A DNA stretch of 64,000 nucleotides from Roseiarcus fermentans (GTDB lineage Bacteria; Pseudomonadota; Alphaproteobacteria; Rhizobiales; Beijerinckiaceae). The position numbers and the translations under genes were made by a program. The stretch covers positions 68,581-132,580 of the forward strand of contig NZ_QNRK01000019.1 of the NCBI RefSeq assembly GCF_003315135.1. The letters run 5' to 3'. The notes beneath the pieces are model-generated. The model had not been told where the DNA came from. It saw only the letters and a program-made list of their open reading frames with translations, and did not search any database. Each line of letters begins with the position of its first letter. Positions within the stretch are counted from its first letter, which is position 1. Of this stretch, positions 31,505 through 41,953 are shown in pieces.

Positions 31505-31999
31505 TCACCTTCCGTCGGCGGGATTGGGAGTCGCCTTCGGCGAAGGCCCTGCCTCGCTGGAATGCGCCGCCGGGGAGCCTTCCGCCGAAGCGGGCGCGAA
31601 ACGCTTCTCGCCCATCTGCTCGGCGAACATCAGGACGAAAGTCATGAAGAAGTAGATCGCAACAATCCAATAGCGGGCCGTCACGCTAAATGTCTCCCGC
31701 GGCCGACTGTCGCGCAGCGGCTCGTTCGGCAACAGCGCGAGCAGACGAAGGACGGTGCTCGGCGCCAGCAGGGCCGCCGCATCGGACGGCAGCGACGAAA
31801 GCAGCGATGTCAATCGCAGCGTCGCGGCCGGCGCCGGCATCTTGGTCAAAGTCGCCGCCTCCTTCCACGGATCCACATCCAGGCGCGCCAGCGCTGACAG
31901 TACGCTCAGCGACATTCCGTTTCGCTCCTCGCCGACCGGCGCATAGAGAAAGGGGTCAAACTCGGACTTCTGTCCGATCACCGAAACAACGGAAGCCAT
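31505..31999 (-). CDS. conserved hypothetical protein with one membrane segment
   Basis: A 164-residue protein. The N-terminal half is soluble and helical (SEFDPFLYAPVGEERNGMSL then SVLSALARLDVDPWKEAATL), followed by a single hydrophobic segment (YWIVAIYFFMTFVLMFAEQM) and a Pro/Ala tail. GAGGCAGG precedes the ATG at 31999. Box 9 lies 115 bp upstream and points into it, and the glycoamylase-family gene follows 126 bp downstream, so it is first in that operon. Function not recognised. Confidence 0.72.
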   Translation of the reverse strand: MASVVSVIGQKSEFDPFLYAPVGEERNGMSLSVLSALARLDVDPWKEAATLTKMPAPAATLRLTSLLSSLPSDAAALLAPSTVLRLLALLPNEPLRDSRPRETFSVTARYWIVAIYFFMTFVLMFAEQMGEKRFAPASAEGSPAAHSSEAGPSPKATPNPADGR

Positions 32000-32114
32000 T
32001 GGACCTGCCTCATGTCCTCGTTAGGTTTTGTCCAACAGCGAAGCTTGGCGCCTTCATGGCTTTCCAAGAACCGCGTTAGAGCCTTCTGTCTAGCGTGGAT
32101 GAGCAGGGCCTCCC

Positions 32115-32132
32115 ATCGTCGGAAACTACCTA
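32115..32132 (-). promoter_or_regulatory. FixJ-like box 9, upstream of the minus-strand 31999 operon
   Basis: Reads TAGGTAGTTTCCGACGAT. A -10-like TAGACA is at 32092-32087, 26 nt after the core. It ends 115 bp before the start at 31999. Confidence 0.8.
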
Positions 32133-32209
32133 TCGACCTATTGTCGCTTCGACCGCGAGCGCCATTGAACGACAATATTGTTTTCAGGTTTCGGCCCTCG
32201 GATTCGACC

Positions 32210-32227
32210 TGAGTAGATTCCGAACCT
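32210..32227 (+). promoter_or_regulatory. FixJ-like box 10, upstream of a small exported protein
   Basis: Reads TGAGTAGATTCCGAACCT, identical to box 17. A -10-like TAGGCT is at 32249-32254, 25 nt after the core. It ends 95 bp before the start at 32323 and forms a divergent pair with box 9. Confidence 0.82.
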
Positions 32228-32322
32228 TTCGGGATTGCGGCGAGCGCTTAGGCTACCTTTCTGTTCTATTTCGTTCACGGACCTGCGACGTCGAACGATC
32301 GGCTCGAGACGAGGATTTCGAA

Positions 32323-32730
32323 ATGAAAATCATGCTTGCCGCATTGGTTATCGGCCCCATTGTCTTGGCGGGAACCGCCCAGGCTGGAAGCACGCCATCG
32401 AATCCGCTGCGAGGCATTGCCAGCACGATTCATCTGGCAGCCGCCGAAAACCCGACGGACCGAAAGACTTACGTCCAGACAAAGGACGCCGGGATGGCGC
32501 AATGGCGCAGCACGATCGACGACTTCGCGACGCGAACGCAGGCGAAAGCGACAGCGGCCGACGAGGCGGCGTCACGCGAAATCCAAGGCGCCTGGGACCA
32601 TGTCGAACGAGCTTCAAGCGCGCTCGATGTCGCCGGCGAAGACAGCTGGGACAGCGCCAAGGCGGCGTATGAGAGATCGTTCCATGATTTGGAAGCAACT
32701 TGGGCCAGGGTCGGATCGTCAAGGAATTGA
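32323..32730 (+). CDS. small exported helical protein
   Basis: A 135-residue protein with a signal peptide (MKIMLAALVIGPIVLAGTAQ, cleavage likely after AQA). The mature part is helical and charged, with AQWRSTIDDFATRTQAKATA and SWDSAKAAYERSFHDLEATW, like a periplasmic coiled-coil stress protein. Box 10 is upstream. Its end overlaps the region of a P-ATPase remnant. No family was recognised. Confidence 0.72.
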   Translation: MKIMLAALVIGPIVLAGTAQAGSTPSNPLRGIASTIHLAAAENPTDRKTYVQTKDAGMAQWRSTIDDFATRTQAKATAADEAASREIQGAWDHVERASSALDVAGEDSWDSAKAAYERSFHDLEATWARVGSSRN

Positions 32731-32789
32731 ACCAACGGCCCTTCGTTCGAATCCTCACGCCTCGTCGTCGCAGCGCGGGCGATGACGAG

Positions 32790-33075
32790 CGGAACCAGTT
32801 GGTTCCTGCCTATGACAAGCCAAGTGCGAGTGAAAAGACTTGGCTCCAGGCGCCGGCGAAAAACGCAGACGCGGAGTCCCCAGTCGGGCTCAGCAGTGCG
32901 GAAGCCGATCGACGGGGTCGGGCATTCGGCCCGAATGCGATCGCCGATGTGAGCGCGCACGCGTTCGCGCGGGCGCTGGAAAAGTTCTGGTCTCCCGTTC
33001 CCTGGATGCTTGAGGCGCGATCGTACTCGAACTTGTGATGGGCAAGTTCGTCGAGGCCGCGGTTATCGGTGTTCA
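32790..33075 (+). pseudogene. remnant of a second H+-ATPase, N-terminal part only
   Basis: The frame reads ESPVGLSSAEADRRGRAFGP then KFWSPVPWMLEA, the N-terminal cation-ATPase region and first membrane helix, like [20 protein letters not shown] in the intact pump at 24975. Near 33018 it shifts frame: the open frame ends at 33038, while the next frame continues AIVLELVMGKFVEAAVIG, the expected rest of the first helix pair. Similarity stops at about 33075, a few bases before box 11. The remaining ~85% of the gene is gone. The sequence differs from the intact copy, so it is an old paralogue. Confidence 0.8.
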
Positions 33076-33087
33076 CGATACTCGGCG

Positions 33088-33105
33088 TAGGTAATTTCCG
33101 AGGCT
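33088..33105 (+). promoter_or_regulatory. FixJ-like box 11, upstream of ndvB
   Basis: Reads TAGGTAATTTCCGAGGCT. A -10-like TAAAAA is at 33129-33134, 27 nt after the core. It ends 205 bp before the start at 33311. The ATPase remnant ends right in front of it. Confidence 0.8.
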
Positions 33106-33310
33106 GCCTTTCCCGGCCAACAGCCCGGTAAAAACTTGGGCAGCACGAATGTGGCCACGCGCGGGCCCACTGAGCGCGGGCACTCATGTGAGGTGATTAG
33201 CTGTGTCGGCCAAGCGCCGGCGTGTTCGAAGACCGTTGAAAGGGTCGCCACTCTTTCTGACTCCGCGACACGTCTCGCCGCCCAAGCTCATCCCCGGGAG
33301 ACCGGCATTG

Positions 33311-36300
33311 ATGAACCTTGAGTTGACGGCCAAGCCCACTATCCCGGCCCATCGCTTCCGCGGATTTTTCAAGGGGCAATCACCCTGGGACAGCGAAAAG
33401 CCGATCCGCGAGGAATTGTTCAGCGTCGATCGTCTTGAAGCGCATGGCAAGAGTCTTGCGATCGCTCAGACGGTCGCTTCCGGACCGACGAGGGGCCGTT
33501 CTCTCACTGCCCGACTTGCCGAAAATGGCGCGGTCCTGCTGTCTTCCTATCGATCGATCGTGAAGGCGATCGACGACGGGCGTCAGATCACGCCGGCGGG
33601 AGAGTGGCTGATCGACAACTTTCATTTGGTGGAAAGGCAGATCCGTCAGATCAGCACGGACTTGCCGCCGGGCTACTATCGCCAGCTTCCGAAACTCGTT
33701 ACCGGGCCTTTCGCAGATTACCCACGCGTCTTCGGCATGGCTTGGGCCTTTGTCGCCCACACCGACAGCTGTTTCGATGCCGATATCCTAGTTTCCTACG
33801 TCAACGCGTATCAGAAAGCTCAACCTCTCACGATCGGTGAGCTTTGGGCGGTCTCGATAACGCTGCAAATCGTCTTGATCGAGAATCTCAGGCGCCTTGC
33901 GCAAAACCTGACGAGCAGCCGCACCGCACGCCACGAAGCGGATCGCCTTGCCGATCGTTTGCTTGGCGTGAACGGGCGCGCCTCCGAGCCGGCGTCAGTC
34001 GTCTTCGCGGGACGTGGCGCCAAACCCATTTCCGAAGCCTTCGCGGTCGAACTCGTGCACCGGCTTCGCGATCAAGATCCAAGGTTCACGCCAGCGCTGG
34101 CTTGGCTAGACGAGCGTCTCGCGAAGCAGGGCCTGACTGCGGATTCGGCCGTGCGCGAGGTCCATCGCAGCCAAGGGGCAGCGAACGTGACCGTTCGCAA
34201 CATTGTGACAAGCCTGAGGATGATTGCCGAGGTTGACTGGCAGGTCCTGTTCGAACGGTATTGTCTCGTCGACGACGTTCTGGCCTCACATTGCGCATTT
34301 CACGATATGGATTTTGCGACTCGCAATCTCTACCGAAGCGCAATTGAGGACCTGGCCCGGCGTTCGGACCACGACGAGCTCGAGATCGCCCGCCTCGCGG
34401 TCGCGGCGGGGCAAGCGCGCGATCCCTCTTGCGAGCCTTCGGAGCAGTTGCGACGCAGCGATCCCGGCTACCATTTGCTCACCGGAGGACGCCTCGCATT
34501 CGAGGCCTCCGTCGGCCTTCGGTGGTTTCGGGGCTGGCCCGCGCGCCGCACTCCAAGAACGATTTTCGACGCCTACGCCACGGCGATCTTGGTTGCGTCC
34601 GCAATCGTTCTGGCCGCGCCCCTGATCGCGCTCGCCAAGCTAGGCCTTGGCCCGACTCCGCTCACAATACTCGCAGCCCTCGGCGCCATTTGCGCGATTG
34701 ACGCAGGCTTGGCGCTTGTGAATCGAGGGGTCGCGGTTTTTATTCGTCCGGTCGCGTTGCCGGGCCTCGAGCTTCGCAGCGGGGTTCCCGAATCCTTACG
34801 AACGCTCGTGGCCGTGCCGACGCTCTTGACCACGCCCGAAGACATCGCAGAGCAGGTGGAGCGGCTCGAGATCCACCATCTGGCGAGTCCGGAGGGCGAT
34901 CTGCATTTCGCTCTCCTGACGGATTGGGTCGACGCTGACGTCGAGCAAGCGGAAGGCGATCAAGAACTTGTCAGCGCCGCCCGCGACGGCATCGCGCGCC
35001 TCAACCGACGATACGGCCCCGCGCCTGCGGGCCCGCGCTTCCTCCTGCTGCACCGCCGACGCGTTTGGAACGAGAGTGAGAGGCGCTGGATTGGGTGGGA
35101 GCGCAAACGCGGCAAGCTCCAGGAATTGAACCGCCTATTGCGAGGGGTGACAGACACCACCTTCATGGACACGGACGGCGCAGCGCCCTCTCCGCCGATC
35201 AACATCCGCTATGTCGTCACGCTGGACTCGGACACGAGACTGCCGCGTGACACTGTCCGGCGACTGATCGGCAAGATGGCGCATCCGCTCAACCGCCCGC
35301 GTTACGACGCGGAGCGAGGCGCGATCGTGGAGGGTTACGCGATCCTTCAACCGCGGGTGACAGCCTCGCTGCCCAATGGCGGGGAGGGTTCGCTGTTTCA
35401 GCGCGTCTTCTCGAGCTCGAGCGGCATCGACCCCTATGCTGCGGCTGTTTCCGAGGTCTACCAGGATCTCTTCTGTGAGGGCTCTTACGCAGGAAAAGGC
35501 ATCTACGACGTTGATGCTTTCGAGAGCGTCCTTTGGGGAAGGGCTCCGGATTCGACATTGCTGAGCCATGACCTTTTCGAAGGGACTTTCGCGCGGGCGG
35601 CCTTCGCCTCCGATGTTGAAGTCGTGGACGAATTCCCTTCCCGATACGACGTGAGCGCTCGTCGTCATCACCGCTGGGCGCGCGGAGACTGGCAGCTCTT
35701 GCCGTGGATTCTCGGTTTTGCCAGCAACAGCGGGGCGCGAAGCCTAAAGGACCAACTGCCGCGGATTGGTCGTTGGAAGATGATCGACAACCTGCGCCGG
35801 ACGCTCAGCGCGCCCGCTTGCGTGTTCGCCTTGGCGATCGGCTGGACGCTGCCATTGGAACCGGCGCTCGTTTGGACGACGTTTGTGCTCGCAACCATTA
35901 TTTTGCCGAGCCTTATACCCGTGATCTCGGCAATTCCCGGCCGGCGTCCGGGCGCTGCGATGTCTGGGCATTTGCGAGCGCTCGGCGCGGACTTCCGCCT
36001 CGCCGCGACATTGTCCGCGCTCAATATTACTTTCCTGGCGGATCAGGCGTGGTTGATGGGCGACGCGATCGCGCGGACGCTGTGGCGGCTTTTCGTCAGT
36101 CGCCGACACTTGCTTGAATGGACTCCCGCCGCGCAGAGCGCAGCTGCAAAGCGTCTCGATCTCCAAGGGTTCGCTGTCCGAATGTCAGGCGCGATTGTCC
36201 TCGCCCTGACTGCGCTGCTGCTGGCGATCCTGCTCGGACACAGAAGCTGGCCGGTTGCGACGCCGATCGTCGCGCTGTGGCTGATTTCGCCCGCAGTCGC

Positions 36301-39300
36301 GCGCTACGTCAGCTTTTCTTCGGGCATCGAGACCATCGCGAAAATCTCGGAGGGGCAGTCCCTCGCGCTACGTCAGATCGCACGCCGGACCTGGCGCTTC
36401 TTCGAGACGTTTGTGACGGCAGACGACAATATGCTGCCGCCGGACAATTTCCAGGAGGACCCCTCGTCCGAGGTCGCCCACCGAACCTCGCCAACCAACA
36501 TCGGATTGTATCTGCTGTGCGTCGTTTGCGCTCGCGACTTCGGTTGGATCGGCGCGGCCGAAACCATCGAGCGGCTGGAAGCGACGCTTGCGACGATGGC
36601 CCGCATGCCGCGCTTTCGCGGCCACTTCTACAATTGGTACGACACCCGCGACCTCAAGGCGCTCGAGCCCAAATACATCTCCTCCGTCGATAGCGGCAAT
36701 CTGGCCGGGCATCTCATCGCGATCGCCAATTCTTGCAGGGAGTGGAGGCAATCGCCGATGTCCGGCGCGACGCGACGCGCCGGGATCGCGGATGCGCTCG
36801 CCCTGACCGCTGAGCAGGCCGTGTACCTGCGCCTCGGGCGTCGAACTCAAACCGTGACGCCTCGCCAGTTGGAGGATTCGCTTGCGGCGATGACCAAGAC
36901 GCTCGAAAGCTCTTCCTTCTCGGAGGAAACGCTCGCGATCCAATTGACGGCACTTGCATGTGAGGCCTCAATCATAGTCGACTTCGCGAGCGCGATCGCC
37001 CTTGAGCGCAGCGATGGAAGCGGAGCTGATCTTTTGTACTGGGCGCGGGCGAACCTGAGCGCCGCCGAGGCGCATCGTTCGGATCACGAGTCGGCGGTTG
37101 AGACAGCGGCTTCCCGTCACGCCCGGCTCCTCGTCCTGGAGAACGCCTTCCGCGCGATGGCGATGGCGATGGAGTTTGGGTTTCTGTTCGACCGGACGCG
37201 CCAACTGCTCTCGATTGGATTTCTCATATCCGATTCCACTCTGGACCCCAATTGCTACGACCTCCTGGCGTCGGAAGCCCGTCTGGCCAGCTTCTTTGCG
37301 ATCGCAAAGGGAGACATTCCCGCCCGTCATTGGTTCCGGCTCGGACGCGCCGAGACCCCGGTCACTCACGGTACAGCTTTGATCTCCTGGTCGGGTTCAA
37401 TGTTCGAGTATCTCATGCCGCCGCTTGTCATGCGCGCGCCCGCGAGGAGTCTGCTCGAGCAGACGGATCGGCTCGTCGTGCTCCGGCAGATCGAATATGG
37501 CGAAGAAATCGGGCTGCCGTGGGGGATTTCCGAATCCGCCTACAATGCCCGCGATCTGGAACTGACCTATCAATACTCCAATTTTGGCGTGCCGGGCCTC
37601 GGGCTGAAACGGGGCCTGGGGGAAAATCGCGTCATCGCACCTTATGCGACCGGCCTCGCCACCATGGTCGATCCCTCGGCCTCGGCCGCAAATTTCGAAC
37701 GGCTGACGGCAATAGGCGCCCGGGGTCGGTATGGATTCTATGAGGCCGTGGATTTCACGCCTATCCGGGTTCCGGAAGGCGAACCCCTCGCTATTGTCCG
37801 CGCCTTCATGGCGCATCACCAAGGCATGACGATCGCCGGGATCGCCAATGCGGTCTTTGACGGCGCGATGCGGGAGCGCTTCCATGCCGAACCGATTGTT
37901 CAGGCGACAGAACTCTTGTTGCAGGAGCGGGTTCCTCGCGAGGTTGCATCGGCGCGGGCATGGGCGGCAGAGGTGAAGTCTGGCGTGCGCGCGAGCGACG
38001 CGGATCCCTCCGGCGGGCGCAGGATCGTTTCCGTTCATCAATCCGCTCCAGCGACACAACTTCTTTCCAATGGAACCTACGCCGTGATGCTGACCGCCGC
38101 CGGCTCCGGATACAGCCGATGGGGCGACGTCGCGATCACGAGATGGCGCGAAGACGCGACGCGAGACGATAGCGGCTCCTATATTTTTCTGCGGGACACG
38201 CAGAGCGGCGCGGTCTGGTCCGCGGGCTTTCAGCCGACTGGCGTCGAGCCAGACCAATACGCCGTCGATCTCAACGAGGATCGTGTCGAGATCGTCCGGC
38301 GCGATGGAACTCTGACGACGACGCTCGAGGTGCTTGTTTCGGCCGAGGACGACGCCGAAGTCCGTCGCGTATCCATCTTCAACGCTGGAGGTCGGGCGCG
38401 CGACATCGAGATCACATCCTACTCCGAACTTGCTTTGGGGCCGCAAGGCGCAGACCTAGCCCATCCGGCCTTCGCAAAGATGTTCGTCGAGACCGAATAC
38501 CTCGAGGACTTTGGCGCAATCCTCGCGACCCGCCGAAAGCGGACGCCTTCGGAGCCCGAGCTTTGGGCGGCGCATCTGAGCGTCGCCAATGGGGAAGCTG
38601 TCGGCAAGCCGGAGTTCGAAACGGACAGGGCGCGCTTCCTCGGACGTGGACAGGGCGTCAGCGCGCCGATCGCGATGGCGGACACGCGGCGGCTGACCAA
38701 TTCGATCGGAGCCGTGCTCGATCCGATCTTCGCGTTGCGCCGGCGTGTCCGCGTGGCGGCGCGGGCGACCGTTCGCGTCGCCTTCTGGACCATGGCGGCA
38801 AGGACCCGCGCAGCGCTGCTGGATTGCATCGACAAACATCGGGACGATTCGGCGTACGAGCGCGCAACGACGCTGGCCTGGACCCAGGCGCAGGTCCAAC
38901 TCCATCACCTTGGCGTCACGCCTGACGAAGCTGGGCTGTTTCAACGCCTCGCAAGTCACGTCATCTTTGCTGGACGCGACTTGCGCCCGTCTTCGAATGT
39001 CATTCGGCAAGGTTCCGGTCCGCAATCAGGGCTGTGGTCGCTGGGCGTTTCCGGCGATCTGCCGATCATGCTGTTGCGAATTGGCGAGATCGAAACCCTC
39101 CATGTCGCCCGGCAGGTTCTGCAAGCACATGAATACTGGCGGATGAAGCAACTCGCCGTCGACCTCGTTATTCTCAACGAGCGCAGATCGTCATATGCGC
39201 AGGACCTTCAAGCGGCGATCGAGACGCTGGTGCGCGCCAGTCAATCGCGTCCCACTCCCGAGATTGATCGCCATTTGGGCCGGGTCTTTGTCCTTCGCGC

Positions 39301-41893
39301 GGACCTGATCGCTCCCGAAACTCGGAGCTTGCTTGTTTCGACCGCCCGCGTTGTGCTTGTGGCGCAACACGGAAGCCTTTTTGACCAACTGGAGCGGGTC
39401 GCCGGACTGATCGAGCCCCCGCGTCCCCGCAAGGAAAATCCATTGGGTCGCCCCGAGCGGCTCGCCGCGCCTCGTACGCCTGCGCTCGAATTCTTCAATG
39501 GGTTGGGAGGATTTGCGGCCGCAGGCAAGGAATATGTGACGATCCTGGGACCCGGCCAATCGACGCCAGCGCCGTGGATCAATGTCGTCGCCAATCCGAG
39601 CTTCGGCTTCCAGACCTCGGCCGAAGGCGGTGGCTACACCTGGTCAGCCAACAGCAACGAAAACCAGCTCACGCCCTGGTCGAACGATCCGGTCAGCGAC
39701 CCCCCAGGAGAAGCCTTCTATGTGCGGGACGACAGGTCCGGCGACGTGTGGAGTCCGACGGCGGTTCCGATCCGCGATCCTTCTGGAGTCTACATAGCCC
39801 GTCATGGCCGGGGCTACAGCCGCTTCGAGCACAGCGCGCACGGCGTTGACTCCGATCTTCTTCAGTTCGTACCGGTCGAAGGATCGATAAAGATATCGCG
39901 CTTGCGCCTGACGAACACGTCGAACCTCGCCCGCCATCTCAGCATCACCGCCTATGTCGAGTGGGCGCTTGGCGCATCGAGATCCGCCACGCTCGCGTTT
40001 GTCGAAACCGAGCGCGACGCCGAGACGGGCGCGATCTTCGCCCGCAATCCCACGAGTTTGGGCTTCGGCTCGCGGGTCGCTTTTGCCGATATGCGAGGCG
40101 CCCAGAGCGATTGGACGGGCGATCGCCGCGAGTTCATTGGCCGCAACCGGACACTCGCCAATCCGGCCGCGCTCTCGAGCGGCTCGCCACTCTCCAACAC
40201 TGTGGGCGCGGCGCTGGACCCATGCGCCGCGATGCGCTCCAAGCTCGCTTTGCAGCCAGGCGGCGTCGGCGAAGTGGTCTTCTTTCTGGGGGAGGCGGCG
40301 ACGCGCGAGGACGCCCGCGCCGCGATCCTGGCCTTTCGCGCCGCGGATCTCGACGCCCTGGAAGCAGACGTCGCGCGCACATGGGACGAGACCTTGAGCG
40401 CGATCGAGGTCAAGACCCCCGACCGTGCGATGGACCTCATGCTCAACGGCTGGCTCATTTACCAGACGCTGGCTTGCCGGATCTGGGCGCGCTCCGCCTT
40501 CTATCAAGCCAGCGGCGCCTACGGTTTTCGCGACCAGTTGCAGGACGGTATGGCGCTCGCCGCCGCGCGACCCGATCTCACGCGCGAGCATCTTCTGCGC
40601 GCGGCCGCGCGCCAGTTCGTCGAGGGCGACGTGCAGCACTGGTGGCTGCCGCATTCCGGACAAGGGGTGCGGACGCGCATATCCGACGATCGCGCCTGGT
40701 TGGCCTACACAGTCGCTCAGTATGTCGAGACAACGAACGATACGCTGGTGCTTGACGAATTGATTCCTTTTGTCGAGGGCGCGCCCCTCGAAACAGGCGA
40801 AACAGATCGCTTCTTTGAGCCGACGGTTTCTCAAAGGAGTGTCACGCTCTTCGAACATTGCGCCATCGCGCTCGATGCAAGCCTGGTGGTCGGCCGGCAT
40901 GGGCTTCCGCTCTTCGGTACGGGCGACTGGAACGACGGCATGAACCGTGTCGGCGAAAAGGGCGAGGGTGAAAGCGTCTGGCTCGGATGGTTCCTTCATG
41001 CGGCGCTCACCGGCTTCGCCCAGCTGGCGCAGGGGCGCAATGACACGAGGCGATCGGAAACATGGACCGCGCATGCGGCCGCGCTGAAGGAAGCGATGGA
41101 GCGCGAGGCCTGGGACGGCGGATGGTATCGCAGGGGCTATTTCGACGACGGTGCGCCGCTCGGCTCCGCGACGAGCGAGGAGTGTCGGATCGATTCCATT
41201 GTTCAGTCTTGGGCGGTCTTGTCGGGCGCCGCGACGCCGGAAAGGGCTGCCCGTGCGATGGCCGCGCTCGATAAGCAATTGATCAGGCGCGATGACGATC
41301 TCGCCCTGCTATTTACGCCGCCGTTCGACAAGACGGCGCCCGATCCAGGATATATCAGGGGCTACCCGCCAGGCGTCCGCGAGAACGGCGGCCAGTATAC
41401 GCATGCGGCGACCTGGTCGGTGATGGCGTTCGCCGCGCTCGGCGAGGGCGACAAGGCGGCAGAGCTTTTCTCGTTGCTCAACCCCATCAATCATTCGCGA
41501 ACCCCGGCCGACGCCTATCGCTACAAAGTCGAACCCTATGTGGTGTGCGCCGATGTCTACTCGATGGCGCCGCACGTGGGGCGCGGGGGCTGGACCTGGT
41601 ACACGGGCTCGGCAGGGTGGTTGCAGCGAGCGGGCGTCGAAAGCCTCCTGGGCCTGCGACTCCGCGGACCGTTCCTGTCTGTCGACCCCTGCATACCAAA
41701 GGCGTGGGGTCGGTACGAGGCGACGATGAATTTTCGAACCTCTCGATATTCGATTTTCGTCGAGAACCCAAAAGGGGTCAGTCGCGGCGTTATCTTTGCG
41801 GCGATCGATGGAGTCGAGATCTCCGAACGCCCACTCCTCGTGCCGCTCCTGGATGACGGCGGCCGGCGACGCGTCGACGTGCGACTGGGCTGA
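33311..41893 (+). CDS. ndvB: cyclic beta-1,2-glucan synthase NdvB
   Basis: A 2860-residue inner-membrane enzyme that makes, elongates and cyclises periplasmic beta-1,2-glucan from UDP-glucose. Order: N-terminal region (1-400), membrane helices near 420-490, GT84 glycosyltransferase with YVVTLDSDTRLPRDTV near 633 and RHHRWARGDWQ near 783, further helices near 860-1020, glycoamylase-like domain with SDSTLDPNCYDLLASEARLA near 1300, and two GH94-type beta-sandwich/barrel repeats with GTGDWNDGMNRVG near 2536. The length is normal. ATG 33311 starts at MNLELTAKP; an in-frame extension to 33203 lacks support. The box upstream is unusual: this enzyme is classically tied to osmotic adaptation and symbiosis. 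Confidence 0.95.
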   Translation: MNLELTAKPTIPAHRFRGFFKGQSPWDSEKPIREELFSVDRLEAHGKSLAIAQTVASGPTRGRSLTARLAENGAVLLSSYRSIVKAIDDGRQITPAGEWLIDNFHLVERQIRQISTDLPPGYYRQLPKLVTGPFADYPRVFGMAWAFVAHTDSCFDADILVSYVNAYQKAQPLTIGELWAVSITLQIVLIENLRRLAQNLTSSRTARHEADRLADRLLGVNGRASEPASVVFAGRGAKPISEAFAVELVHRLRDQDPRFTPALAWLDERLAKQGLTADSAVREVHRSQGAANVTVRNIVTSLRMIAEVDWQVLFERYCLVDDVLASHCAFHDMDFATRNLYRSAIEDLARRSDHDELEIARLAVAAGQARDPSCEPSEQLRRSDPGYHLLTGGRLAFEASVGLRWFRGWPARRTPRTIFDAYATAILVASAIVLAAPLIALAKLGLGPTPLTILAALGAICAIDAGLALVNRGVAVFIRPVALPGLELRSGVPESLRTLVAVPTLLTTPEDIAEQVERLEIHHLASPEGDLHFALLTDWVDADVEQAEGDQELVSAARDGIARLNRRYGPAPAGPRFLLLHRRRVWNESERRWIGWERKRGKLQELNRLLRGVTDTTFMDTDGAAPSPPINIRYVVTLDSDTRLPRDTVRRLIGKMAHPLNRPRYDAERGAIVEGYAILQPRVTASLPNGGEGSLFQRVFSSSSGIDPYAAAVSEVYQDLFCEGSYAGKGIYDVDAFESVLWGRAPDSTLLSHDLFEGTFARAAFASDVEVVDEFPSRYDVSARRHHRWARGDWQLLPWILGFASNSGARSLKDQLPRIGRWKMIDNLRRTLSAPACVFALAIGWTLPLEPALVWTTFVLATIILPSLIPVISAIPGRRPGAAMSGHLRALGADFRLAATLSALNITFLADQAWLMGDAIARTLWRLFVSRRHLLEWTPAAQSAAAKRLDLQGFAVRMSGAIVLALTALLLAILLGHRSWPVATPIVALWLISPAVARYVSFSSGIETIAKISEGQSLALRQIARRTWRFFETFVTADDNMLPPDNFQEDPSSEVAHRTSPTNIGLYLLCVVCARDFGWIGAAETIERLEATLATMARMPRFRGHFYNWYDTRDLKALEPKYISSVDSGNLAGHLIAIANSCREWRQSPMSGATRRAGIADALALTAEQAVYLRLGRRTQTVTPRQLEDSLAAMTKTLESSSFSEETLAIQLTALACEASIIVDFASAIALERSDGSGADLLYWARANLSAAEAHRSDHESAVETAASRHARLLVLENAFRAMAMAMEFGFLFDRTRQLLSIGFLISDSTLDPNCYDLLASEARLASFFAIAKGDIPARHWFRLGRAETPVTHGTALISWSGSMFEYLMPPLVMRAPARSLLEQTDRLVVLRQIEYGEEIGLPWGISESAYNARDLELTYQYSNFGVPGLGLKRGLGENRVIAPYATGLATMVDPSASAANFERLTAIGARGRYGFYEAVDFTPIRVPEGEPLAIVRAFMAHHQGMTIAGIANAVFDGAMRERFHAEPIVQATELLLQERVPREVASARAWAAEVKSGVRASDADPSGGRRIVSVHQSAPATQLLSNGTYAVMLTAAGSGYSRWGDVAITRWREDATRDDSGSYIFLRDTQSGAVWSAGFQPTGVEPDQYAVDLNEDRVEIVRRDGTLTTTLEVLVSAEDDAEVRRVSIFNAGGRARDIEITSYSELALGPQGADLAHPAFAKMFVETEYLEDFGAILATRRKRTPSEPELWAAHLSVANGEAVGKPEFETDRARFLGRGQGVSAPIAMADTRRLTNSIGAVLDPIFALRRRVRVAARATVRVAFWTMAARTRAALLDCIDKHRDDSAYERATTLAWTQAQVQLHHLGVTPDEAGLFQRLASHVIFAGRDLRPSSNVIRQGSGPQSGLWSLGVSGDLPIMLLRIGEIETLHVARQVLQAHEYWRMKQLAVDLVILNERRSSYAQDLQAAIETLVRASQSRPTPEIDRHLGRVFVLRADLIAPETRSLLVSTARVVLVAQHGSLFDQLERVAGLIEPPRPRKENPLGRPERLAAPRTPALEFFNGLGGFAAAGKEYVTILGPGQSTPAPWINVVANPSFGFQTSAEGGGYTWSANSNENQLTPWSNDPVSDPPGEAFYVRDDRSGDVWSPTAVPIRDPSGVYIARHGRGYSRFEHSAHGVDSDLLQFVPVEGSIKISRLRLTNTSNLARHLSITAYVEWALGASRSATLAFVETERDAETGAIFARNPTSLGFGSRVAFADMRGAQSDWTGDRREFIGRNRTLANPAALSSGSPLSNTVGAALDPCAAMRSKLALQPGGVGEVVFFLGEAATREDARAAILAFRAADLDALEADVARTWDETLSAIEVKTPDRAMDLMLNGWLIYQTLACRIWARSAFYQASGAYGFRDQLQDGMALAAARPDLTREHLLRAAARQFVEGDVQHWWLPHSGQGVRTRISDDRAWLAYTVAQYVETTNDTLVLDELIPFVEGAPLETGETDRFFEPTVSQRSVTLFEHCAIALDASLVVGRHGLPLFGTGDWNDGMNRVGEKGEGESVWLGWFLHAALTGFAQLAQGRNDTRRSETWTAHAAALKEAMEREAWDGGWYRRGYFDDGAPLGSATSEECRIDSIVQSWAVLSGAATPERAARAMAALDKQLIRRDDDLALLFTPPFDKTAPDPGYIRGYPPGVRENGGQYTHAATWSVMAFAALGEGDKAAELFSLLNPINHSRTPADAYRYKVEPYVVCADVYSMAPHVGRGGWTWYTGSAGWLQRAGVESLLGLRLRGPFLSVDPCIPKAWGRYEATMNFRTSRYSIFVENPKGVSRGVIFAAIDGVEISERPLLVPLLDDGGRRRVDVRLG

Positions 41894-41953
41894 CGCCCTT
41901 GGTGTAAACGGAAGTCGAGAGTTCCGGGTGTCTCTTCAATCCGATCGGGAACC

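Noticed and set aside
32700..33038. Short ORF at 32700-33038 as an intact small protein
   Set aside because: Its second half is clearly the N-terminus of a P-type ATPase that continues in another frame, so it is part of a remnant.
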